48,040 nt of DNA from contig JAGEMR010000184.1 of assembly GCA_021030915.1 (NCBI GenBank), forward strand, positions 1 to 48,040, written 5' to 3'. This DNA is from Astrothelium macrocarpum (Eukaryota; Ascomycota; Dothideomycetes; Trypetheliales; Trypetheliaceae). This document shows, one piece after another, positions 1-10,709 of this stretch; within the stretch, counting starts at the first letter, position 1; each line of letters opens with the position of its first letter. The position numbers and the translations under genes are program-made. The notes under the pieces were generated by a model. The model saw only the letters and a program-made list of their open reading frames with translations. It was not told the DNA's origin and searched no databases.

Positions 1-28
1 CATATCAGTCAGTCGGTCACTTTCCGCA
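1..28 (+). repeat. Left terminal inverted repeat of the Fot1-like element, with target TA
   Basis: Positions 1-28 are the exact reverse complement of 1800-1827. The element proper probably begins at TCAGTCAGTCGG (position 5); bases 3-4 are the TA target. The repeat is GC-richer than the interior, so it largely escaped mutation. Confidence 0.95.
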
Positions 29-1823
29 CCAGAAAACCATTTAAACTTTTGTCGCGTTCTAATTTTTTAACGATTATGTCAATTTATGCTAAAAAAGAGA
101 ATATTATTTTTATTATTAATGTAATTTAATCTGCAAAATTTTAAGATAAAAATTTAAATCAACGCGCAATTGCGAAATATTATAATATCTCATAAAATTC
201 ATTAAACGATAGAATAAATAATTGATAATAATGTGTGTCAATTCAATTATAATATCATAAATTGGATCAATTTAAAAAATAATCGTTAATCAAATATATA
301 TTCGATCAAGATTTAAAAGGATTCTTATTACGTCTTTTTAATATAGAAAATATGGCCAATTTTTTATTGAAATCACGCGGAAATAAATCAATTGGCAGAT
401 ATTAAATAAGACGATTTATCAACGTATAATCAGATTTCAAAATCAAATTCAATCATTCATACGATTATTAAAGAATATTATAAAAAGATCTAAAAATTAT
501 TTCGGATTAATTTAAATTATTACACAATATAATGAATAAATATAAAATATATAAAAAGAATATCTATAATTTCGATGAAATAGATTTCATAATAAATATA
601 ATAATCATATTAATAATAATAATACGTATTAAAAAATATAATAAAATCAAATTTATATAATCTGATAATTAGAAATAGATTATAATCATTGAATATATCA
701 ATATTAAGAATTGATATATTCCGTTTTTTATCATCATTCAAAATATCTATCATTTCATGAATTGGATTATAAAATCAGAATTTTCTGATAATTAAATCAT
801 TAAATCTATTCCCAATAAATGGATTAATAATAAAATAAATTTGGATTGGATTTAATATTTTAATAAATATATAAAAAATTATTCAAAAAATATATATCAA
901 TTATTAATTATTGATGAATACGAAAATCATTTATCAGCCGAATTCAATAAATTTTATAATAAAAATAAAATTATTCCAATTAATATATTTATATATTCAT
1001 TTTATTTATTTCAATTATTGAATATCATATTATATTCATTTTTAAAATACGTATATAATGATGAAATTAATCTATTAATCAAAATTATGATCAATCATAT
1101 CATTAAATCCGAATTTTTTATTATATTTAAATTCGTCTATTTCAAAATTTTTACGAAATTAAATATCAAATTTGAATTCAGAAAAATTGGAATTATATTT
1201 TAGAATTCAGATTTTATGATTTTTAAATTAAATATTCATTTAAAAATATCTATATCATCGGATAATTATCTGTCAATCGTTTATGAATAAAAATCATAAA
1301 TCTTTTCCAATTTCTAATAAATAATTAAATAATTCAATTTCATTAAAAAATGAATTTTTATTCATCAAAAAAATTTTTCAATATTAATTATTAAAATTAT
1401 AAATCAGATGATAAAAAATACGTAAATAATGGCGCATTCAATTATCTTTTTGATTGAACGAATATGTATTTTTGAAGATATAAATATGGCATTTATAAAA
1501 TATCAGAAGGCCAAAAAATTATATATATAATTTGAAAAAACATTTAATATAAATGATTTTATAAAATTACTGATTAAAAAAGATTTGAAAAAACGATATA
1601 TATTTAATAAAGACAAAAATAATAATCTATTAAAAAAGACGATAATGATTTTATAATGATATAATAATTACGGTATAATTAGATATAATACATATATTTA
1701 TAATAAAATTAAAAAAATAGATATTGAATCAGAATCCGATGAAAAATAAATAAATTTTCAAATTGTTGTTATATGTATTAATATTGATGGGGTATCTGAT
1801 GCGGAAAGTGACCGACTGACTGA
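5..1823 (+). mobile_element. Fot1-like (Tc1/mariner, Pogo group) DNA transposon, RIP-degraded
   Basis: The element has perfect terminal inverted repeats and lies between two TA dinucleotides (3-4 and 1824-1825), the usual target duplication of Tc1/mariner elements. Its length (about 1.8 kb) fits Fot1-type elements. The interior is extremely AT-rich and holds one long transposase frame full of stop codons (see the pseudogene at 76). Homology to Fot1 is judged from conserved blocks read in the translation, not from a database search. The right-hand TA is also the left-hand TA of the next element, so the two insertions abut exactly. Confidence 0.88.
76..1656 (+). pseudogene. Fot1-like transposase, inactivated by point mutations only
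   Basis: A single frame of 527 codons runs from the ATG at 76 to 1656 with no frameshift, but it contains many in-frame stops. Blocks typical of Fot1 transposases are readable: an N-terminal MS.YAKKE start, a YDYQR block, a catalytic NFDE block (Asp at codon 167), an IDE.E.HLSAEF block (Asp at codon 280) and a C-terminal stretch near 1018-1203. The third catalytic residue falls at codon 316, exactly 35 residues after the second, as in DD35D, but is AAT (Asn) where Asp is expected. The intact frame length together with G-to-A and C-to-T damage is what RIP produces. It cannot make a working enzyme. Confidence 0.9.
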
Positions 1824-1827
1824 TATG
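1800..1827 (-). repeat. Right terminal inverted repeat of the Fot1-like element, with target TA
   Basis: Perfect 28-base inverted match to positions 1-28. Similarity decays just inside the repeat. The last bases (TA at 1824-1825) are shared with the neighbouring element. Confidence 0.95.
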
Positions 1828-3673
1828 ACCGGCTGAGTGGTAAACCACGTTATATATCTTTTATAATTTTTATTATAATATTATTATTATTATATTTTCT
1901 GATATTTAAAATATTATGAATTTTATATATTGATGATATTATTTCGTTAAATATTTTTTTTCATTTTTTGATATTTTTGATATTTCAATAATTAATATTT
2001 CTAATTTTGATATTTTTCTGATAAAATTAATTATTTATAATCTGAATTAATTATATCAAATGAAATATTTTTTTATATTTTGAAATTTTTCAATAATAAT
2101 TCCATTAAAATTCTGAATTATTCTTTAAAAATTTATATTATAATAATATATATTGAATAATTAGAAATTATATATAATTTGATTATAATATGATTTTTAT
2201 GATTAAATTATTTTAATATTTTTCTGATATATTATTAAAATATAAATTCAATTATTAAATATTTTTTTATAATTCGATTTATTTATTAATTTGATTGTAT
2301 AATATATTTTTATATTTTTTTATAAATTTTTTATAAATTTTTTAATATCAAAGATAGATTATTTTTTTTATCATTATTTTATTGATCGAATTATCATTTA
2401 TTTTTTTCGTTGGACATTTTTTGAATGATTCTTTTGATTAAAATTTTTTTATTCAAATAATTTATTAAAATTATATTGATTTTTTTTTTCATGATTATAA
2501 TTTTCTGTTATATTATATTGGATTTAAATCGGTAATTTTTTATAAAATATTCCTTTTTTTTATAAGAATAATATTTTTTATTTTTAAATTTCTTTTTTAG
2601 ACGGATATTATTCTTTTTTTTTTTTTCTGATAAAATTAAAATCCATCAGATTATTATAATCATTATTCTAAATTCGCGAATTTTTTCGTCCAATAATTAA
2701 TTTTCGGCCTTTTTTTTTATTTAGAATTTTTATATATAATTTATCATCTAATTTAATCGTTATTTTTATTAATTATAATAGAATATTCGTGATATTTATA
2801 TAATATATTAATTCATTTTTAATATTACTTTTGAATTTTTTATGAAATATAAAATGGAATATTTCATTATTTTATTTAATTTATTGAATATATTTTTAAA
2901 ATCTGATTATATAATTTATCATTGAAATTTTTTATTTAATATTCAAAATCGTTTATTTAATTATTATTTATTGATTGAATATTCTGAATATTTTAATAAT
3001 TTCTTTTTTGAATATATCAAAATTTTGAAATATATTATTGATCATTTAATTTTCAATTTTTATCATATAATTAATAAAACGTGATTAAATCCAATAAAAT
3101 ATTCTTTTTTTTATAAATATAATTATAAAAAAAGATTGATTGATTATTATAATATTTTTAAATATAAAATATAATTAAATGATATTAAATCAATCTTTCA
3201 TTTTAAAATGGTTTTTATAAAAATTATCAGATTTTTTGATTTTTTTTTCAAATCATAATATGAATTGATTTTTTTTAATCTAAAATATATTATCATCATT
3301 TTATGATTATTTTTATTAATTTATTTTAAAAATATTTAATATATTATAATTTTAAATATTTTTAAAATCAAATTTATTTGAAATTAAAATAATTTCTGAA
3401 ATGAATTGATAAAAAATTGAATTAATAAAAAATAATATAATTTAATAATTCAAAATTCTATTGAAAATGTTATTAAAGATTAATTTAAAGAATGATTTTA
3501 AATACAATAAATCAAAATGGATTTTATTACGTTTTTATATATTTCATAACATTCTTTAATTCATGGTGTGAACCTTATGAACCAGAGGTTAGGTCTTCTG
3601 GCTTATGGCGTGAGCCTTATGAGCCAGAGGTTGGATGGGTACACGGATGTGTACACGGCCCTCTCAGTGGTCA
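1826..3673. mobile_element. Unidentified TIR element, AT-rich and RIP-degraded
   Basis: The ends are imperfect inverted repeats: TGACCGGCTGAGTGG at 1826 and, on the other strand, TGACCACTGAGAGGG from 3673. TA flanks both ends (1824-1825 and 3674-3675). The size (about 1.85 kb) and the TA target suggest another Tc1/mariner-type element. I read all frames of the interior and found no recognisable transposase; the sequence is nearly all A/T. The right end keeps a GC-richer subterminal region with direct repeats. It appears inserted into a Tc1-like transposase whose remains start at 3676. Confidence 0.55.
3565..3634 (+). repeat. Subterminal direct repeat, 28 bp twice, 42 bp apart
   Basis: Copies at 3565-3592 and 3607-3634 share the core CCTTATG and CCAGAGGTT. 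They differ at four positions, all transitions, with T or A in the first copy where the second has C or G. A shorter repeat, GTACACGG, follows twice (from 3639 and from 3651). Such repeats often lie just inside transposon ends and can bind transposase. Confidence 0.8.
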
Positions 3674-3675
3674 TA

Positions 3676-4164
3676 ACAATATTTTTCAATATATTTGACT
3701 TTTTTTGATTTATTTATTGATTTAATAATTTTGATATATTATATATAATAAAAACCAATATCATTTATTTCATTAATATGATATTTGAATATATGAATGT
3801 TATAAAATTTATTATGATGGTCGATTTGGACGTCAAAAGAAACGCGACGAATGGGATTCTTTGAGGGCGAAAATAATATATCAAAATCGTCATGAATTAA
3901 TTTTAATATACGGCCAAATTTCTCTAAAATAGGATGAATCTTTTGATATATTTTTTGAAATATATCACATCATTCGCGGAATCATTTTTGATCTATATTT
4001 TATAAAATGCCATAATACATGAAAAAATATCTATCAGATTCATGATATGATTTTTTATTATAGGAATTAAAAAATCGAATACGGATAATAATATCAAATT
4101 CTTTACGTTTCGGCGAACAATTTGGTATATTTGGTCTATTCGTGCGACGTATGAAAGGCGCCAT
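3676..4164 (-). pseudogene. Tc1/mariner-like transposase, N-terminal fragment
   Basis: Read on the minus strand from the ATG at 4164, the protein has the N-terminal helix-turn-helix character of fungal Tc1-like transposases: a basic start, a SPKRKEFD motif, an RIRFFNSY block and, later, SPSKNPIRRVSFDVQ. Several codons are stops, matching C-to-T or G-to-A damage. The frame is cut at about 3676, where the unidentified element begins, so the catalytic part should lie left of position 1. The flank 4165-4270 turns GC-rich and probably holds the un-mutated terminal repeat. Confidence 0.6.
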
Positions 4165-4576
4165 AATTGAAATCAAAAATGAAACTATTTTATTATTTTG
4201 TTGTGATTGAGACGAATCGGAGTTCGGAGGTTGACCCGTCAATTCTGTCCACCCCCTGACGGAGTTATTAGCTGCCGAAGGAATGTTCTCTGGACAACGG
4301 TTTGTCAAGCCAGTCGTGATTACCTAAGCAAATGTCGCTTTGGTAAAACGTGGCACAACGCCTCGGTCACTCCAGCTGGATCAGAAAAAGCCACATCGGT
4401 GGAAGGGTTCCGTGCCGGTGGCAACAAGTGCCATGCTTATTGTAGATGACTAAATTCTCGAGGTCTTAGAGCGATAGGCATATGTACTGGTGAGCGCATT
4501 CAATGGCAAAAGCAACGCGCCTCAAACGACAGCCTTGACACACAAACCCTACCTCGTCTTCGTCCTACCAGAAACG
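4165..4576. other. Edge of the AT-rich island and 5' flank of the regulator gene
   Basis: Base composition changes sharply near 4205. The stretch to about 4270 probably belongs to the 5' end of the Tc1-like element. The rest is the presumed promoter and leader of the Zn2Cys6 gene. I see no other gene. Confidence 0.4.
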
Positions 4577-7310
4577 ATGTCTGATCTAAGCATGAACAAC
4601 GGGGACGCTGCTGTACGGGCATCCTTCAGCCCTGAATCGGGTGCGCGAAGATTTACTCTATCCTGCTCTCGATGTAGAGCATCCAAGCTCAAATGTGATA
4701 GGAGCGAGCCGTGTGTGCGTTAGCCGCTCATTTGGTCCTATACGGCTGATGCAAGCTAATGTGCTCTATGTAGATGGAATGTGTCAAACGGAATGTCGGT
4801 CATCTCTGTACCAAAGATGAACGTCAACCAAGAGCAAAGAGGTCAAAGATTGGCTCAAATAACAACAAAGGTACCATGACGTAAGTTGTTTCTCCTTAAG
4901 CAGTCGTGCCAAATTGCTTTTTGACACAGGTTCAAATTATCAGCATTTCTTCACCAAGCCTGGAAATGGAACCAGAAGAGACCGTACAAGCGCTTGAAGA
5001 TTTCATCGATGGAACATCTGGCCTCACTGCCACCACAACTAATGCCTTTCAATCGTTACCCTATGTGGTCCCTGATTATGTTAATTTGTACTGGTCAAAT
5101 GGCAATGACCCACTAAAACAAGGTGAAAAACTTGCGTTGCTTCAAGAAATTGTTGGTGCTATGCCCGAGGTGGGGATAATTAAAATACTCTGCGAAGTTT
5201 TCGTCACTCGGTGTCAAGGCCCTCTTGGCAATGTAGTGCATACACCGACGTTCATGAAACAGGCAGAGGATCTTTGTAGTTGCTTGAGCCTTGGCTCGTT
5301 AGAAGCACAAGTTATCGCCTTGTCCAGCACATTTCCTATGGATAGGCTTGCTTGTCAACTCTTGGCTGTGCGTGTACCCTAACAGTGGGCGCTGTTCCTA
5401 TGCTCATGTTCCACGTTTGAAACAGCTTACGCTCGCCCTTGCCTTTCATCCCACACCGTCCATAATTGGTTGGTCTCCTACACCTGTGACCCTCCGTGTA
5501 CAAGAGCTGAAAAAGTCTAATACACACTCCAACACGTGGAGGTCGCTTGGCGTCCGATGTCTAAGAGGAAGAATATCGCTCTTTTGTGCGTCAATTCCTA
5601 GTTTGCAAGCTGCCATAATGCTTTTGCTCGATGGCCAAGAGGAATCGGTGGCACTTGATGCAGTGATGGTTACAGCAATTTCTGGGGCTCAGAAATTAGG
5701 TTTGCATCGATTAGGAGATGCAAGATTAGAAGCCTTCATGTCACTTAGTTCTCCTTTCGAAGCAGGCGTATCAAATTCGTTAGACTCACCGCATTTGCGT
5801 ACAGAAATTGGTATTCGCATCTGGTGAGTTCTTTGGATCAAAAATGCTCAACTGAACACTACCCTCCGGTTGACTGAATTACAGGTGGGCGCTCGTCGTG
5901 CGAGACTGGTCTCGTGCACAGAAACTGGGTTATTACAGTATTCGCCCATCACAGTTCAACACCCGGTTGCCTTTACATGTCAACGATGAAGATCTCTCCA
6001 TGTTGGCTTTGACCGTTAATGAAAATGGTCGCACTACTGAGCGGCCCCGGTCCGAATTCACCATGCTTTCATACACAATCCACGCTATAGAGATTGCTGT
6101 GCTTGCACGCGAGTCAATTGATTTACGTGGCTCTTTGGACAAAGCACAACAGACCGAAGAGACAGGCCAGCCTGCAAAGATGCGAAGCTATCTTGGCAAA
6201 AAGTATGAAACGTTTGTTGCTGCCTTGCCGTCTCACTTTCGACTGGGAAGCACCGTGGGACTCAATGGGGCAGAGCCCATGGTGGCTATACCAGTGCACA
6301 GATGGATGCTACATCAGCAGCTTTGGAGCCTTTTCTTGAGACTCCATCGAGCCAGTCTCTCGTCTAATGATGGGCGTGCATTCTGTGAACTGTTAGCGCA
6401 AAACATAATTAGTTCTCAAGCGCAGATACAAGCACGATGTTCCGTTTGTGGATCTTTATCCACCAACGATATTCAGTTGTTCAACGCTGCAGTGACATTG
6501 CTGATCAGTCTGCTTTTCTCAACCAAGGCTGAGAATGCAGATCATTCGAGCACACTACTGAGTCGAATGATGATCAGGGACAAGATCCGCGAAGCCATCG
6601 ATCTGTTGCGGATGCGGAGCGAAGAGCCATCTCCCCAAGGCCCTCGATCGGAACCCTTCACAGATTACCCCCAGCGAAGTGTTACTATTCTTGAAGCCAT
6701 AATGAAATTAGAAGAGGAGGAATTTGATCAAGACAAAGAAATCAACACCTTGAATCCGAAAGGAAATCGTCCAGGAGGGCAAAAAGTCAGGTCTGATGAA
6801 AATGCAAGGAAATCACTCAAGACCAAGATTTCGCAACTTCTGGAGAGAATTCGAGGAAGTATCCAAAATACAGCAGCAACAGAGCATGCAGATTTCGCCT
6901 CCTTTACTGCTCTGGATATGCCAATTGCCTTGTCAGATGCGACGGATGCATTCCATGATCTAGACGTTTTACCAATGCTCTCAAGTGATCAGGACGGTGG
7001 ACTTTGGCAATTTCTCGACTTCGCACTTCCTGCTCAGTCTGCTTTCGAACATGAGTATCCATCCGCCTCTACAGATTCTCAGAGTCTCGTCGGCTCGGCA
7101 TCCGTGGGACCCGGTTCGAGCGTGGTACATTCATTGAACGGCTCAGGCGTGCTGGACTCAGTCGATGTATATGGCAACTCTGATGCTGCAGGGATCACAC
7201 AGGAGTCACGTTCGTCGGTAGGGAGAGTGCCTAATAATCTAAGTGGAGAAGGCGAAACTACAATGACACCTTCTAGTGCCAAAGCTTATTCGGTAGCCGA
7301 CCTTTTCTGA
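4577..7310 (+). CDS. Zn2Cys6 (Gal4-type) fungal transcription factor
   Basis: Probable nuclear DNA-binding regulator of 830 residues. Exons: 4577-4714, 4774-4880, 4944-5367, 5426-5823 and 5885-7310 (2493 nt, in frame). The zinc cluster is split by intron 1 but reads perfectly once joined: Cys30, Cys33, Cys40, Cys46, Cys49 and Cys58, the classical C-x2-C-x6-C-x5-C-x2-C-x8-C. A basic linker follows. The middle part carries the fungal-specific regulator domain, with VVHTPTF, QKLGLHRLGDA and IRIWWALVVRDW blocks, the last spanning intron 4. The C-terminal third is Ser/Gly/Asp-rich and disordered, as activation regions are. The ATG at 4577 is the first in frame; upstream only a GTG is open. It converges on the DJ-1 gene 280 bp downstream. 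The target is unknown, but the neighbouring DJ-1 and MFS genes are natural candidates. Confidence 0.9.
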
Positions 7311-7589
7311 CCGATGATACGGACAAAGAAGCCTTTTCCGCCAGTTGCGCGGTTCATTCAATGAACAGCAGTTCCCATGACTAATATGTTGCGGTGCATA
7401 AATAGTAGGAAAGGTGGAGCAAATTTGCTATCAAGTTGATTTCTTTTCTCTCTTTTTGACTCCTCGTGTTCCTATCAAAGAGTTCTCTATATCTCTACGA
7501 AGGAAATGTGAAAAGGAAGCGCATAGGCATTTCTTTCGAGTGATTCTTTAGTTGAACCCCAATACATATCTTGGATTCAGACGACTTCA

Positions 7590-8402
7590 TCACACAGTAT
7601 TCATAGTTTTCGGGGGCAAGTCGACGAAGGGATCGTCAGCAGGATCAGTATGCCAGCGGTATTCCAGTCTGAAAGCAACAGAATGGGCCTGTTCCAAAGC
7701 TTTTTTCTCATCAAAGCCCGGAATAGGCGTAGAATCTCCCTTGATACTTACTTCTTGCCGGTCGGGAATGGCTTTGCGACCTTCGGGCGGAACATAGGTA
7801 TTGGCGATGAAAGCGAAGCCAGCATCAAGTCCTGCTGTGATCCCCGATGAGGTTAAGAATTTGCCATCTTGTACCCAGCGAGCACGCTTTTGCCACTTGA
7901 CGCCTGGGTCTAAAGAGATGAAAGTCAACCTGATTAAGCTTGACAATTAAAAAAGTTCGCTTCACGTACATTTTGGCGTACCCTCATCATAGAAGCGTTT
8001 GTTCGTCGTCGCCTTCCAACCATCGAGTCGCCCCGTGGCAGCTAGAAGAATAGATCCTGTGCAAACGGTAAAGACATTGGCCGCACGGTCGACGAGCTGG
8101 CCAAGTTGCTGGAGCAGGATCGGATCCCCAACCAGAGATCTCATGCCGAGTCCGCCAGGAATAAAAAGGGTGTCGAATTGCTCCTTGCCTCTCAAAACTT
8201 CGGCAAGGGACAGATTAGGCAAGGTGCCAATTCCATTTTTGAGAGAAGATTCCACGCCCTGTGGAGAATCTAAATTGTGAATCGTGACTAGCTTGAGCGT
8301 GTAATAATCGTTGCGTGGGATAATAGCTCCCATAGGACCAAAGAGGTCGAGCGCTTCAAAATCGTAGTACACGAGCGCGAGGATACGATGATGTGTAGGC
8401 AT
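7590..8402 (-). CDS. DJ-1/PfpI-family protein (isonitrile-hydratase-like)
   Basis: 250-residue glutamine-amidotransferase-fold protein from two exons (8402-7970 and 7909-7590, a 60-nt intron with a GTACGT donor). The nucleophile elbow is clear: TVCTGS with Cys114, preceded by the IPGG loop near residue 82 and followed by the RLDGWKATT block. The C-terminal LTSSGITAGLDAGF block is typical of the fungal ThiJ/PfpI group that includes isonitrile hydratases. Members act on small electrophiles or as stress proteins; the substrate here cannot be read from sequence. The start is the ATG at 8402; the frame opens slightly upstream but without an ATG. It lies on the same strand as the transporter at 9144-10709 and faces the Zn2Cys6 gene. 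A cytosolic location is inferred from the lack of a signal peptide. Confidence 0.88.
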
Positions 8403-9143
8403 TTTCCACAAATTTGGATGAGAATTCAGAGACTGATTCGCAAATGTTCACCGGATGCTGTCAATTTAAGTACTTTCTCCTTCAATTCGCCACTAAGGAT
8501 TTGGAGTCTGAAAATCCGTGGGGTTTTGTTGCATCCGCGGACCGGTCATCCACTCCGCATCAGAACGCATGTCAGACACAAAATTTTCTTGCCAAGGCCG
8601 CAAACCTGGTTTCGTAGAGTTTGCTCAAGAGTATCAATGGTATCTATTTTAAGCATCAATATGTGGGATCATGCTTTGACGATTAACATGTACCTGTAAA
8701 GCCAATCAGCATAGTCCCATTAAGTCTAGTCATTTTAAATAGTCACATTACCCTTGTGGCGCTTGCTCTCTAGTAACCTATTGAAAGAGAGCAGGATCAA
8801 TATAGTAGAATTGCTTGACACGCTCACTTAAACACATCAAGAATTATACAGCATAGAAACAAGATATGGAAAAGAGCGGTTCACGGTGCTAGCCAGTTGG
8901 ATGCAAAACCTTTGACCGGCCATCTTGGCCTCGGCTGAAACAGCAGATCTAGGCCTGTGCTCACCCGCTCCTGACATTCTCGGGGGACACTCATCACGAT
9001 CTTTACATCGGTAACAAACGATAGAGTCGCGGAATACATGATTGATATTGATGCCATATGCGTATGTTGAAATTTTGCTTTGTGCGCGTTCAACTAATCC
9101 GGTTTTTCATAGTCTAGGAAAGTCTACATCCCCAAATACTTCA
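8403..9143. other. Intergenic, between DJ-1 and transporter genes
   Basis: Contains the promoter of the DJ-1-like gene (minus strand) and the 3' flank of the transporter. Open frames here are short, lack introns or motifs and overlap one another. No RNA gene was seen. Confidence 0.5.
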
Positions 9144-10709
9144 TTACTCCTGCGTCTCGGACTTTGTCTTAGCATGCTCTCTTCTATCGAGACGATGGTC
9201 ACGGACAAAGAAGACAACCACAAGAAATGCAACAGCTGCAAAGCCAATGCCAAGCCAGTAGGCACCGCGATATCCAAGCATCATGTCACTACCTCCCTTA
9301 TTGACGTGCGTCTCGACAGTGGCAGCAATACCAAGACCAATTGCTATCGAATATTATACCACTGTGGAAATGAATGACCCAGCCACACCCTGCTCCTCTG
9401 GAAAAACCACATTCGAGATGAGGATACCAGATGATGCAAAGGAGAGATCGGGTCCACCAACAACAAGGAGGCAGGATGGAAAGACAAAAGCCCAGTAGGC
9501 TTTTGAGTATTTGGCAAAGCTCATCAAAAGGTTACCGAGGAAGAAGGAAAAAATTGAAACACCAAAGACATATTGAGCTGGAACTCTTGGAATGAAGATG
9601 GCGACCGATGCAGTAGCAAAAAGACCTCCAACAACGAGAGGCACCATCTCCGCGACGGCGGAAAGGGGAAGCTCGTTGCGGATCGTGAGAATGAAGATTG
9701 TTGTGTAGTAGAGGAAAATGCCAAAAGACATCCATCCAAAAGCCATTGCGGTCACGATAGGACCAAAACCTTTGCGTTTCCATAGAGAATTCGGTAAAAT
9801 AGGCGCCGAGACTCTTGACTGAAAAAATACAAAAGCAGCTATCAGGATGATGCCGATTATAAGAAGAACGTAAGTGTAGGCCTCTTGCCAGCCAACCACA
9901 GATGCTTGGTTCCATGAGAAGGCAAAGAGAACAAGACCAGTAATGCCGAGAAAGGTACCAATATAGTCGAATTGTTCGAGCCTGAGTCCCGGTAGAGGAG
10001 AGCCAATTCTGTGAGGGACAATTACAAAACTCGCTATGCCAACCACAAAACATCCAATAGCCCAGAACCAAAAACCCCATCGCCAGGTGATCCTTTCAGC
10101 AAACGCAGCTCCGATAAGACCTCCAAAAATGTAACCCGCAGGAGCGCAAAAACCGAGGAAAGAAAAGGCAATGTTCTTCTTCAGCGAGAATGGTGGAAAA
10201 GCTCTCGCCAGTAGCGCGAAGGAGTTGGGGACTAAAGCTCCATTGCCAACTCCTGTCATTGCTCGAGCGAAGTCGAAAAGGGCGATATTATGTGCGAAGC
10301 CGCTGACGAGGGACCATATGGCCATCCAGATCCAGCCAAAGATGTAGACGTACTTGTGACCAAAGTGGTCTCCAAGCCGTCCTGTCACTACGACAACGAC
10401 GCCGCCAGAAAGCGAGTATGCAGCCAGGAACCAGGACAATTGCGCATTGCTTGTGACGTTGAACGCTCGACCGATCTGCTGCACAGAATATGCCGTATTT
10501 CCAAGGCCACCCACTGAGAAGAGCTGCGACAATCCAATCACGAATATGAAGATGGCCTCTTGAAGTGTGGATGAGAAATTCGAGGGTGGAGTGACTACGT
10601 CCGGCTCGCCAGCACCGCCAGGTCCAGTATCAATGCTGCCAGGTCGCCGGGATGCCTGCACACTGAGTGGCTTGTCATCTTGAATATGCGCTTCACTGGT
10701 TGATGACAT
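9144..10709 (-). pseudogene. MFS drug transporter (14-TM, ATR1-like) with an in-frame stop
   Basis: Single-exon frame from the ATG at 10709. It encodes a proton-coupled efflux-type carrier of the plasma membrane: hydrophilic N-terminus of about 50 residues, then 13 to 14 membrane segments, with motif A as GRLGDHFGHK (from residue 110) and the R.MTGVGNG.LVPNS block after it. Codon 452 is TAA (9354-9356). Beyond it the same frame continues without shift for 69 codons (YSIAIGLGIAATVE onward), encoding the last membrane helix and a charged tail, ending at TAA 9144-9146. The intact form would be 521 residues. The stop removes the last helix, so the gene is probably inactive in this strain unless the base is an assembly error or the stop is read through. 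It may belong with the DJ-1 and regulator genes. Confidence 0.85.

Noticed and set aside
2300..2750. Phe-rich open stretches in the AT-rich element on the plus strand
   Set aside because: They reflect poly-T composition and are broken by stops; no transposase block could be recognised.
9532..10080. 182-codon frame on the same strand as the MFS gene
   Set aside because: It is another reading frame of the transporter, whose own frame has clear membrane segments and MFS motifs.
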